Part shown: piece after piece, positions 8,792 to 16,188 of the stretch
Layout: each line of letters begins with the position of its first letter
How positions within the stretch are numbered: position 1 is the stretch's first letter
Origin: Microvirga sp.
GTDB taxonomy: Bacteria; Pseudomonadota; Alphaproteobacteria; Rhizobiales; Beijerinckiaceae
Assembly (NCBI GenBank): GCA_031181145.1
Contig: JAPSLB010000001.1
Span: 211,775 to 275,774, forward strand
Direction: 5' to 3'
Length of the DNA stretch: 64,000 bases
Notes under the pieces: model-generated
The model's database searches: none
What the model was told of the DNA's origin: nothing
Seen by the model: only the letters and a program-made list of their open reading frames with translations
Made by a program: the position numbers and the translations under genes

Positions 8792-11700
8792 CTAGCGCGT
8801 GCCGAAGCGCCAGACGAAGCTGCCTTTCACCGCGTGGTCTTGGGCTTGCGGTCCAATCTGCCCCTCATAGGCGACCCCGAGGCCGATGTCGCGGCTCGCC
8901 TGCCAGGCGAGCCCGGCTTCAGCCACGAGGACATCCCGATCCACCGGCGTGCCGGCGACAGTGAACGAAGACGCTCCACCGGCGAACGCCATGAGGGCAG
9001 TAGGATTGATGTCACCATAAGCACGCCGCCACCCCAGCATTCCGCGCACGGTCAACGGCAGCTCATCGCTGAGCCGCGCTTCGCCACGTAGTCCAAGTGT
9101 GGTGGTGGCCAGATCCTGATCCTGGGCATAGCCGGTCAGAGCCGCGGCGCCGCCTTCCTCCTGGAAGCCGTCCGTGTGCAGCCGCAGCACGGACACACCC
9201 GCGAATGGCTCGAGTTTGATCCGGCCACGATCGAACGCATAACCCACCTCGCCGAAAGCCTGGATGGTCGAGCCCCCGTAGGACGCATGCGCCTGATCGG
9301 CAAAGCCGGGAAAGCGGATGGCTCGCTTCGTGTCGATGTCATGCCAAGCATATGACGCGCCCATCCGCAGGTTCAGATTGCCCCAAGCTGCCGAGCCGTA
9401 GAGGGAGGCAAAGACAGTATCCGTGGAGCCCGACGACAGGCGCGCATCCGCCTCGAAGGTGGTGCGCGTAAATCCACCTGCTATGCCCAGCATGGAGGTT
9501 GCATCAATCCGGGATTCTGCTCCGAGGATGAAACCTCCAGTGGACGTGTTCAGGCCCATGACATCAGAGCTGGTCTGCACCTTGCCCCAAGAGCCGAATC
9601 CCTCCCCCCACAGGGTAAAGCGGCGCGGATCGGACGAGGGTACCTTAATCTCCACTGCCTCTGATGCGGCGTCGGGCTTATCGGAAGCATATGCTGCCAC
9701 GTAGCTGCCCTGAACCTGAGCAAAGGTCGGCACCTGAGCGTTGCGCAGGCGGCTCACCACTGTGGTCTGCACAAGGCCCGCACCACCGGCAGCGGCCGCC
9801 GTGGCAGAGGCATGCGCCTCACCCGAAAGTGCATCGAAGGCCTGTCGCGCGCCTGCCACGCTCTGGCCGATCACCGCATTGAACAGAGGGTTGCCCGGGC
9901 CCAGCGCCTCGACAGCATTGGCGGTGCTGACTTGGTTGCCGCTCACAGCCACCGAGTCGAACGCCACCGGCTTTGGATCAGGCGGTTGCGGCGTGGGCGG
10001 CTGAGGACTCGGAGGCTCCGGCTGAGGAGGTTGAGGCGCCGGAGGCTCCGGCTGAGGAGGTTGAGGCGTCGGAGGCTCCGGCTGAGGAGGTTGAGGCGTC
10101 GGAGGCTCTGGCGGTGGCTCGGTCTTGCGCACGAGCGTCAGATTAACCCCGTTGGCAGCGTAGCTGAGGCTTGGCGTCAGAAAGGCAAGGTTCGAGCTCA
10201 CATCTGCAAACTTGCCGGTCACGCCCCCATCCGCCGCGAGAATGCTATAGGTGACGCCGGGCAGATAGGTGCCGTCCTCGGCAAGGACACTCACCGCGCC
10301 TCCGGACAGAGTGGCTGTGCCGGTGGCGGCCAGGTGGCCCGACAGGCCTGCTGTCCCGGCCGCAACCCCATAGGTGGAGCCTGCGCCGAAGCTCACGTTG
10401 CCGTTCACGCTGAGTGTATTGGCACCGACGTCCAGCGTGCCGAGATTGTTGAGCGCTCCTGTGACGGTCTTGCCGGACGTGCCGACCCGCAGTGTCGTTC
10501 CCGGGCCTGCGATCAAAACACCCGAGCCTGTCACGGCGCTCGCGTCGATATCGTGCCGCAGCGTCGAGATGCCTGCACCGTTGAACACGACGGAACCCAG
10601 CGGGGACGCCGCGCCGATGTTGCCGCCGGTCGTCGTCGCACCGCTGAAAGTGAGCTTGCCGCCCCCGCCAGGAGCCCCCCGAACCTCGCCAATGATGTCG
10701 CCGGAGACGGTCAGTTCACGGCTAGGGTCATTCACGAAGGCGATCGTCTCAGCGTAGATGCTGCCGTCGACGGTCCCGCTTCCAAAGGCCCCAAATCGGA
10801 GTTCCTTGATCTGGGCTGCCCCGGAGCCCACGTCGCCCTTGATCGCTGCTCCGCTGCCGCCGTCGAAGACGACCGTTCCCCGTCGATTGGTGGCGGTTGT
10901 CACATCCCCCGTCAGACTGGCCCCTTCGGTAAGATGGAGGCCAGCGTCGGCCGAGAGGCGCACAGTGGAGACGTAATTGGCTGAAAACGGAGCGGTCTGG
11001 ACCGTCGTAGCGGCGTTGCTGATCGTGATCTGCTTCAGCCGGTCGGCGTCGGTCGCGATGCCCTCACCAAGGGCAACGGTGCCAGTGCCGGAGAATGCTA
11101 TCCGCCCCTGCCCCGCTATTCCGCCCGAGGTTGTGATTTTTCCGATCCTGACGTCTGTGCTGGAAATCGACAGCAAGCCGTCCGCGCCGAAAGTCACGGC
11201 GGTGCCCGTCGCGGCATTCGCGCTGCCGGTCGACGTGTCGAAGCCGGACGCAGTATCGATGATCAATGTGCCCAAACCATTGATGGCGATCTCGTCGGTA
11301 TAGGCAGCCTGGGTGATCCGGACGATGCTTCCCGTTCCGCTCTTCAGCTCGATCTGCTTCAGTCCATGGCTTGTTGAGCCGACCGTGCCGTTCAGGGTGC
11401 TCTGCGCATTGGGCTGGAAGCTGAGAGTTCCGGTGCCGTCAGTCGAGGTAGTAATGGGTGCGTTGATGGTCGCTCCGCGGATTGACGCGGTCCCATCGGC
11501 GCCGAAGTTCACACCTTCAGCGTTCACATTGGCCAAGAAGGTGGCGAGTGAGCCGTCGAGGTTGAGCCGCTTGAGCTTCGCCGTGCCGCCCACGGCTCCG
11601 GTGAAGGTCGTGGTGCCGCCGGCTCCAAGTGTGATGGTGCCGAGACTGCCTGTGCTTCCTGATGCATAGACCGTACTGATGGTGTTCGTCAGCCCATTCA

Positions 11701-12205
11701 GGATCAGCGTGCCGTCACTGTCGTTGGTGAAGTTGACGTAGGAGTTCTGGTAGTTGCCGCCAATGGTCAGCGTTGCGGCCTGGCTATAGTAGGCTCCTGT
11801 GTTCGTCACTACGCCGCTGATGGCCATACTTCCGGTGCCGGAAACGCTAATCCGGAAGAGATTGCTGACGTCGCCATCGACGCCAGCTCCGTCACCAACA
11901 AAGTTGAGGACGCCAACACCAGCAGCCGTTGCAGTGACACTTCTTATGACGACGCCAGGATCCACTTGAGCGACGCTACTGCTCGTTGCTCCATTCTCTG
12001 CCTGGAACTCGACGGAATTTCCCGACGGGATAATGAACGTGCCTGGTGAGGTGATGGTCACATCGGCCGCCTGGACCGGAGCGGCAAGCGCGAGGCCAGA
12101 GACAAGGAGGGCGACAGGCAACGCCCTGAGCGACAGCAACGCCGTTGCAAGCGCTGTGCTGCCCAGGAAATCCTGACGGCGAGCATGGAAAGAAGGTCTC
12201 ATCAT
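8792..12205 (-). CDS. Autotransporter outer membrane beta-barrel protein
   Basis: A protein of about 1,137 residues of the type Va secretion (autotransporter) class. A long signal peptide (hydrophobic core ALPVALLVSGLALA, cleavage near APVQAA) leads into a passenger rich in Gly, Thr, Ser and Ala with repeated TGTLSF- or GTGTV-like strands, as in beta-helix passengers. A linker of PEPP/PQPP repeats follows, then a C-terminal barrel of about 280 residues starting near DPRRFTLWGEGFGSW and ending FVWRFGTR. I chose ATG 12205; 12277 is also open. The passenger is exported to the cell surface, probably for adhesion. The usual terminal aromatic residue is followed here by GTR. Confidence 0.9.
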   Translation of the reverse strand: MMRPSFHARRQDFLGSTALATALLSLRALPVALLVSGLALAAPVQAADVTITSPGTFIIPSGNSVEFQAENGATSSSVAQVDPGVVIRSVTATAAGVGVLNFVGDGAGVDGDVSNLFRISVSGTGSMAISGVVTNTGAYYSQAATLTIGGNYQNSYVNFTNDSDGTLILNGLTNTISTVYASGSTGSLGTITLGAGGTTTFTGAVGGTAKLKRLNLDGSLATFLANVNAEGVNFGADGTASIRGATINAPITTSTDGTGTLSFQPNAQSTLNGTVGSTSHGLKQIELKSGTGSIVRITQAAYTDEIAINGLGTLIIDTASGFDTSTGSANAATGTAVTFGADGLLSISSTDVRIGKITTSGGIAGQGRIAFSGTGTVALGEGIATDADRLKQITISNAATTVQTAPFSANYVSTVRLSADAGLHLTEGASLTGDVTTATNRRGTVVFDGGSGAAIKGDVGSGAAQIKELRFGAFGSGTVDGSIYAETIAFVNDPSRELTVSGDIIGEVRGAPGGGGKLTFSGATTTGGNIGAASPLGSVVFNGAGISTLRHDIDASAVTGSGVLIAGPGTTLRVGTSGKTVTGALNNLGTLDVGANTLSVNGNVSFGAGSTYGVAAGTAGLSGHLAATGTATLSGGAVSVLAEDGTYLPGVTYSILAADGGVTGKFADVSSNLAFLTPSLSYAANGVNLTLVRKTEPPPEPPTPQPPQPEPPTPQPPQPEPPAPQPPQPEPPSPQPPTPQPPDPKPVAFDSVAVSGNQVSTANAVEALGPGNPLFNAVIGQSVAGARQAFDALSGEAHASATAAAAGGAGLVQTTVVSRLRNAQVPTFAQVQGSYVAAYASDKPDAASEAVEIKVPSSDPRRFTLWGEGFGSWGKVQTSSDVMGLNTSTGGFILGAESRIDATSMLGIAGGFTRTTFEADARLSSGSTDTVFASLYGSAAWGNLNLRMGASYAWHDIDTKRAIRFPGFADQAHASYGGSTIQAFGEVGYAFDRGRIKLEPFAGVSVLRLHTDGFQEEGGAAALTGYAQDQDLATTTLGLRGEARLSDELPLTVRGMLGWRRAYGDINPTALMAFAGGASSFTVAGTPVDRDVLVAEAGLAWQASRDIGLGVAYEGQIGPQAQDHAVKGSFVWRFGTR
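10011..10110. repeat. Three tandem 30-bp units plus a partial unit inside the autotransporter gene
   Basis: Units at 10011-10040, 10041-10070 and 10071-10100 are nearly identical (one substitution in the first), followed by a partial unit to about 10110. On the minus strand each encodes ten residues of the type PEPPTPQPPQ. They form the flexible linker between passenger and barrel. The repeat number may vary by slippage. Confidence 0.9.
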
Positions 12206-12553
12206 TGGCCCCCGAAACATCATCGACGATCGTCCAGAGCCTTGAGCGACTCCTCTGATTGCTTGCGCCCATAGCATAGAATTCCCACCGGCTCTTGCCT
12301 GGGCGTCTCACTTGGATTGCCCGAGCGTCCCGATCTGCAGGCGAACGTGCAGATTATGTCGAGATGTGGCCTATGGGTGACGCACAGGATGCCGCCCGTC
12401 GGAGGTCTCCGTCAGGCAACAAAGTGTCGGCTCAGTGTCAGCTTCTGAAATTTCGTGCCCTCCAGTCAGATCCGGCCCCTTTCCGGAGCAAACATTCGGC
12501 GTGGCTCCGGGATGCGCCAGATCAGCACCCTCACATCTTCCTGATGGCGCTCT
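12206..12553. other. Upstream region of the autotransporter gene
   Basis: This 348-bp gap between soxA and the autotransporter gene should hold the latter's promoter and perhaps the end of the sox transcript. I found no clear terminator hairpin or protein-coding frame in it. Confidence 0.4.
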
Positions 12554-13351
12554 TCACGGACGGATTGCGGGAGTTTCCAGGGACATGCCCCTGGCACGGG
12601 CCATCAGGAACAGTTCCATGTTCACATATTCGGGCGCGCCGAAGGGGTAAGGCTCCGCCCTCACGCCTACCATGCAGTTCCGAAACCGCCGCTGCAGCGA
12701 TCCGACGCCCTGCCATTCCAGGCGATAGAGAGGATACCCCGTCGGGTGCGACTGCGGGATTACACTGCTCGCGAGTTTCCGCCCCCAATGATCGTCATGG
12801 CAATTGGCGCAGGAAAAATTCAGCTGCCCCTGCCGTCGCTCATATTGCTCCTGTCCCAGGGCGCGAAACGGCTCAAGGCGTCGATCGTCACCCGTCGTGA
12901 TCGGCATGCCCCGGGACTGCTTACCGATGAAAGCAGCGAGCGCGAGGAGCTCCCGGCTCTCGTAGGGCAGCGGCATGGCCTTCTGATTCATCTCGCGGCA
13001 GACATTGATGCGCCCCTGCAGATCGATGGGGCGGCTCTGCTCCGCGAAGTAGGCCGGGTAGCGTGCGGCGACGCCCTTCATGCTCACCGCAGCATCGCCA
13101 TGACAGTCGGCGCAGGAGCGGGCATTCGCTCCCGCCTTGGCGCTCCAGAGCGCCTCGCCCTCGGCAACCCAGAGCATGCCTGGGTTTGACGTGTCATCCT
13201 GCTGAAGGGCCTGCGACTCGCGGCTCATGAACTCGAAACCTGATCTCCGCTCCTGTGGGAGTGACTCCTGGCCCAAGGCAAGAGAAATGCCGAGGCCCAG
13301 AGCTCCGGCGACGCCGGCATTCCGAAGGATCCAGTTCGGCAACCCGCTCAT
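12554..13351 (-). CDS. soxA: SoxA, diheme c-type cytochrome of thiosulfate oxidation
   Basis: A 265-residue periplasmic cytochrome, SoxA, which with SoxX attaches thiosulfate or sulfide sulfur to the SoxY cysteine. Two heme motifs are visible, CADCH at 80-84 and CANCH at 181-185, so this is the diheme type. Cys226 in RFRNCMVG is the expected cysteine ligand of the active-site heme, and RAEPYPFGAPEYV is the family C-terminal signature. A signal peptide covers the first 26 or so residues. The ATG at 13351 overlaps the soxZ stop (ATGA), which supports translational coupling and the chosen start. It is the last gene of the operon. Confidence 0.93.
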   Translation of the reverse strand: MSGLPNWILRNAGVAGALGLGISLALGQESLPQERRSGFEFMSRESQALQQDDTSNPGMLWVAEGEALWSAKAGANARSCADCHGDAAVSMKGVAARYPAYFAEQSRPIDLQGRINVCREMNQKAMPLPYESRELLALAAFIGKQSRGMPITTGDDRRLEPFRALGQEQYERRQGQLNFSCANCHDDHWGRKLASSVIPQSHPTGYPLYRLEWQGVGSLQRRFRNCMVGVRAEPYPFGAPEYVNMELFLMARARGMSLETPAIRP

Positions 13352-13668
13352 TCGACGACGATCTCGGCAGTCTCCAGGTGGGCCTGACCCTTGTCGTCGA
13401 TCCACCGGAATGCGATGCGCCCGCTCTCCGTCGCGACAGTCGTGAACGAAAGGAACGGATTGGCTGCGATGGCCGGGAACAGATCCGCGCTGAAGATCTC
13501 CTCCCCGTTATAGGTGCACAGGAATCGGTTGATGATGTCGCGCGGCACGAGCGCTCCGTCGGGACCGGTCCGGTAGCCGGTCTCCATGGGATGCGAGACG
13601 AGGGCCTTGATCTCGATGATGTCCCCGGGTTTTGCCTTCGAGGGAACGTTGATGAGGGCGCGAGCCAT
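13348..13668 (-). CDS. soxZ: SoxZ, sulfur carrier partner of SoxY
   Basis: A 106-residue protein matching SoxZ in length and content: KPGDIIEIKALVSHPMETG, VPRDIINRF and FRWIDDKG segments. SoxZ has an immunoglobulin-like fold, carries no signal peptide and travels to the periplasm bound to SoxY. It starts two bases after the soxY stop and overlaps soxA by four bases. Confidence 0.93.
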   Translation of the reverse strand: MARALINVPSKAKPGDIIEIKALVSHPMETGYRTGPDGALVPRDIINRFLCTYNGEEIFSADLFPAIAANPFLSFTTVATESGRIAFRWIDDKGQAHLETAEIVVE

Positions 13669-13670
13669 GG

Positions 13671-14138
13671 TCAGCTCTCCACACAGGCAGGCAAGGTGAC
13701 GATGAGTTCGGCGGTATCCGACCAGAAGGTGCCGTCGCTGAGCTGGGCGATCGCGACGATGTTCTGGGAGTCGCCCAGGCGGATGCGGGTCGAAACGACG
13801 GCCCGACCGGCGCGCGGATTGAGGTGAAAATACGCGACATTCGGCTGCGGATTCTTTTCGTTGAAGATGGCGATCGTCCTCACGAAGTCCTGCTGCGTCA
13901 TCGGGCTCTCGACCGTCACCGTCAGGGGAACGGAGTTGCCGTTCTCGACAAGGGGCGGGATCTCGAGGGTGACTTTCCCGTTCTGAATCTCCGCCTCGCC
14001 GACGAAGGCTTTGATGGCCGCGGCCATGCTCTCAGGCGTCGCCTGGGCAGGGCGTGCAACGATCAACGCCAGGCAACCCGCTCCAGCGGCAAGGACTTCA
14101 CGCCTGGTCGCACCCAAAGGTATTGATCCTTCGCTCAT
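13671..14138 (-). CDS. soxY: SoxY-like sulfur carrier with atypical C-terminus
   Basis: A 155-residue protein with a twin-arginine-type signal (TRREVLAAGAGCLALIVA) followed by a SoxY domain: GEAEIQNGKVTLEIPPLVENGNSVP (split by family as usual) and a MTQQDFVRTIAIFNEKNPQP region. SoxY normally carries the substrate on the Cys of a C-terminal GGCGG arm. Here the protein ends LPACVES: the cysteine is kept but the glycines are lost and the tail is one residue longer. It sits between soxX and soxZ with a 4-base overlap to soxX. I call it SoxY from fold and context; its carrier chemistry may differ. Confidence 0.85.
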   Translation of the reverse strand: MSEGSIPLGATRREVLAAGAGCLALIVARPAQATPESMAAAIKAFVGEAEIQNGKVTLEIPPLVENGNSVPLTVTVESPMTQQDFVRTIAIFNEKNPQPNVAYFHLNPRAGRAVVSTRIRLGDSQNIVAIAQLSDGTFWSDTAELIVTLPACVES

Positions 14139-14632
14139 GGAGTCTCCGTCAGTGTTGCGAGGAACGCGATCACGTCCTCGATCTGCTCCGCGCTCAGCAC
14201 GGGCTTCCCCTCCCAAGCCCGCCCGACCCGGGCGAGCCTCTCGATACTGTAATAGGGGGGCATGATCGTGGCAGGGTTGAGCCGCCGGCTGTCGACGAGT
14301 CTAAGCCTCAGCTGCCCTTCGGACCAGCGGCTTCCGACGCCTCGCAGATCGGGAGCGAGATCGCCCTGAAAGCGCTGCTCGGGGAAAGGACCGGAATGGC
14401 AAAGCAGGCAGAGGCCTTTCTGCCGGTCCACGACGATTGCGCGGCCACGGGCTGGGTCGCCCTTGATGCCTGCCAGCGGTTCCGGAATAGCATCCCCGAC
14501 GATCATGAAGGAGCGGAGCTCCTGGGACTCTGTCGGCCCGCCTATCACCGCAGCCAGGATCAGAACTGCCGCGGCTGCGAGAGCTCTATCCGAAGACTTC
14601 GGCAGTGATGGTCTTGAACCACGCTTCGGCAT
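14135..14632 (-). CDS. soxX: SoxX, monoheme c-type cytochrome
   Basis: A 165-residue exported cytochrome. A signal peptide covers about residues 15-37, the heme motif CLLCH is at 75-79, and the likely axial Met lies in ATIMPPYYS. The LAPDLRGVGSRWSEGQLRLRLVD segment is characteristic of SoxX. It forms the SoxAX complex that starts thiosulfate oxidation. It overlaps the flavoprotein gene upstream by 47 bp in another frame if the long start is used; an internal start would remove the overlap. Its stop overlaps the soxY start (ATGA). Confidence 0.92.
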   Translation of the reverse strand: MPKRGSRPSLPKSSDRALAAAAVLILAAVIGGPTESQELRSFMIVGDAIPEPLAGIKGDPARGRAIVVDRQKGLCLLCHSGPFPEQRFQGDLAPDLRGVGSRWSEGQLRLRLVDSRRLNPATIMPPYYSIERLARVGRAWEGKPVLSAEQIEDVIAFLATLTETP

Positions 14633-15848
14633 AAACTGCTTCCTGCGCCCGGAATGAAGGTGGCGCGTCCATCGGGCTCGTTCCTCCGGCGCCTTCCACG
14701 TCGGTCAGAACCCCATTGACGGGGCGATAGACGCCGGCGACCGATATCCCGTATTCGGGCGCGACGAGGCTGTAACATGTGTTGATCAGTTTCGGTTCGA
14801 CCGGTTCCTGCCCTCTCAAAAGGCGCGCGATCGCTGCAGCGCAGACCTTGCCCTGCGCATTTGCGGAAAACGCCGATTTCGGCATTCCTCCGGCAATGGC
14901 GGCGTCCCCGATCACGTGGATGCTCGGCTGGAGTCGGGACTCGAAGGTCACGGGATCGATTGGGCACCATCCGGTTCGGTCGGCAACTCCGGTCGCTTGA
15001 GCAACTTGCCCGGCCCGCTGCGGCGGGATGACATTGACGACATCGCCGGTGTGGCGACCGAAATCCGTCACGAGCGTTCTGGCTTTTGGATCGACCTCGA
15101 TCACCTTCCCGCCGGAAGACAGCGGCACCCACTCAATGATGTTCGGATACAACGACTGCCATGCCGCTAGGAACAGGCGCTGCTTGGAGAAAGCGTCTTT
15201 CGCGTCCAGGATGAGCAGCTTGGAGCGTGGCTTGTGCGTCTTCAGGTAATGCGCGATCAGGCTTGCCCGCTCGTACGGCCCGGGCGGGCAGCGGAACGGG
15301 TTGCTCGGAGCGGTGATGATGACCGTGCCGCCATCGTCCATTGCCTCGAGCTGGCGGCGCAGGAGGGTGGTCTGCTCCCCGGCCTTCCATGCGTGGGGCA
15401 GGACAGCGGCTGCGGCCTCGTCGTAACCGGGCAAGGCATCGAACCTGATATCGATCCCCGGGGAGAGGACGAGCCGGTCATAACCCAGTGCCGAACCGTC
15501 TTCGAGGACGATGCGACGGTCCTGGGGGGCGACATGGATTGCCCTTTGCCGGACGATGCCGATCCCCATTCGCTCGAGGGAGTCGTGCCCGAACTGCTGG
15601 GCCTCGATCGGACGCAGGCCCGCCAGCACCGCGTTGCTCAGGGGGCAGGCCGTGTAGACCGGGTCCGGATCGACGAGGGCGACGTCGAACCCGCTGCGCC
15701 GCAATTCACGCGCGCAGGTGGCACCTCCGAAGCCGCCTCCAACGACGACGACACGGGCCTGTGATTGCGCTGCGGCACGAGACTGAATGGCAGCTGCCCC
15801 GAGCGCCATCGATCCCAAGAACTCCCTGCGGCTCAATGCTCCAGGCAT
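14586..15848 (-). CDS. soxF: Flavocytochrome c sulfide dehydrogenase flavoprotein subunit (FccB/SoxF)
   Basis: A 420-residue FAD protein with a twin-arginine-type N-terminus (SRREFLGSMALG) and the FAD motif GGGFGG at 37-42. Cysteines in FRCPPGPYERA and NTCYSLVAPEYG correspond to the redox-active pair of flavocytochrome c sulfide dehydrogenase. It oxidises sulfide in the periplasm and passes electrons to a cytochrome c subunit. The gene just upstream encodes a small class I cytochrome c, the expected partner. A GAGGTGA ribosome binding site precedes the ATG. Confidence 0.92.
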   Translation of the reverse strand: MPGALSRREFLGSMALGAAAIQSRAAAQSQARVVVVGGGFGGATCARELRRSGFDVALVDPDPVYTACPLSNAVLAGLRPIEAQQFGHDSLERMGIGIVRQRAIHVAPQDRRIVLEDGSALGYDRLVLSPGIDIRFDALPGYDEAAAAVLPHAWKAGEQTTLLRRQLEAMDDGGTVIITAPSNPFRCPPGPYERASLIAHYLKTHKPRSKLLILDAKDAFSKQRLFLAAWQSLYPNIIEWVPLSSGGKVIEVDPKARTLVTDFGRHTGDVVNVIPPQRAGQVAQATGVADRTGWCPIDPVTFESRLQPSIHVIGDAAIAGGMPKSAFSANAQGKVCAAAIARLLRGQEPVEPKLINTCYSLVAPEYGISVAGVYRPVNGVLTDVEGAGGTSPMDAPPSFRAQEAVYAEAWFKTITAEVFG

Positions 15849-15857
15849 GCCGTCACC

Positions 15858-16184
15858 TCAGCGTTGCTGACTGACCCAGGCTGCAATGGCATGGGTCTCC
15901 TCGTCGGTGAAGCCCCTCGCAATACGGTCCATGACGGTTGCCTCACGCCGGCCTGTGCGGAAAGCCTGCATGGCGGCCACGATCCCCCCCGGCTCCTGCC
16001 CTTGCAGGGCGGGAACCGCTCCGCCGGAAGCATTCGAGCCGTGGCACCCGGAGCAGGACGATGCTCCGGGTGGTGCCATGGATTGGGCCGTTGCCGGAGC
16101 CGCTGCAAAAACCAGGGCAATTGCAGCGACCAGGAGTGCAATGCTCCCCTGCCAGGGAGCGCGGGCTTGATGGGGCCTGCCCAC
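15858..16184 (-). CDS. Small class I cytochrome c (FccA/SoxE-like)
   Basis: A 108-residue exported cytochrome with a signal peptide (ALLVAAIALVFAAAPATA), one heme motif CSGCH at 44-48 and a single-domain FccA-like C-terminus (ARGFTDEETHAIAAWV). It starts with GTG at 16184, preceded by AAGG, four bases downstream of the stop of the molybdenum subunit gene. It could serve as electron acceptor for the FccB flavoprotein encoded next, for the molybdenum dehydrogenase encoded before it, or for both. Confidence 0.88.
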   Translation of the reverse strand: MGRPHQARAPWQGSIALLVAAIALVFAAAPATAQSMAPPGASSCSGCHGSNASGGAVPALQGQEPGGIVAAMQAFRTGRREATVMDRIARGFTDEETHAIAAWVSQQR

Positions 16185-16188
16185 GGCC

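Noticed and set aside
9812-10984. Plus-strand frame with Arg-rich repeats
   Set aside because: It is the antisense of the proline-rich linker and passenger of the autotransporter; the repeats come from the 30-bp units.
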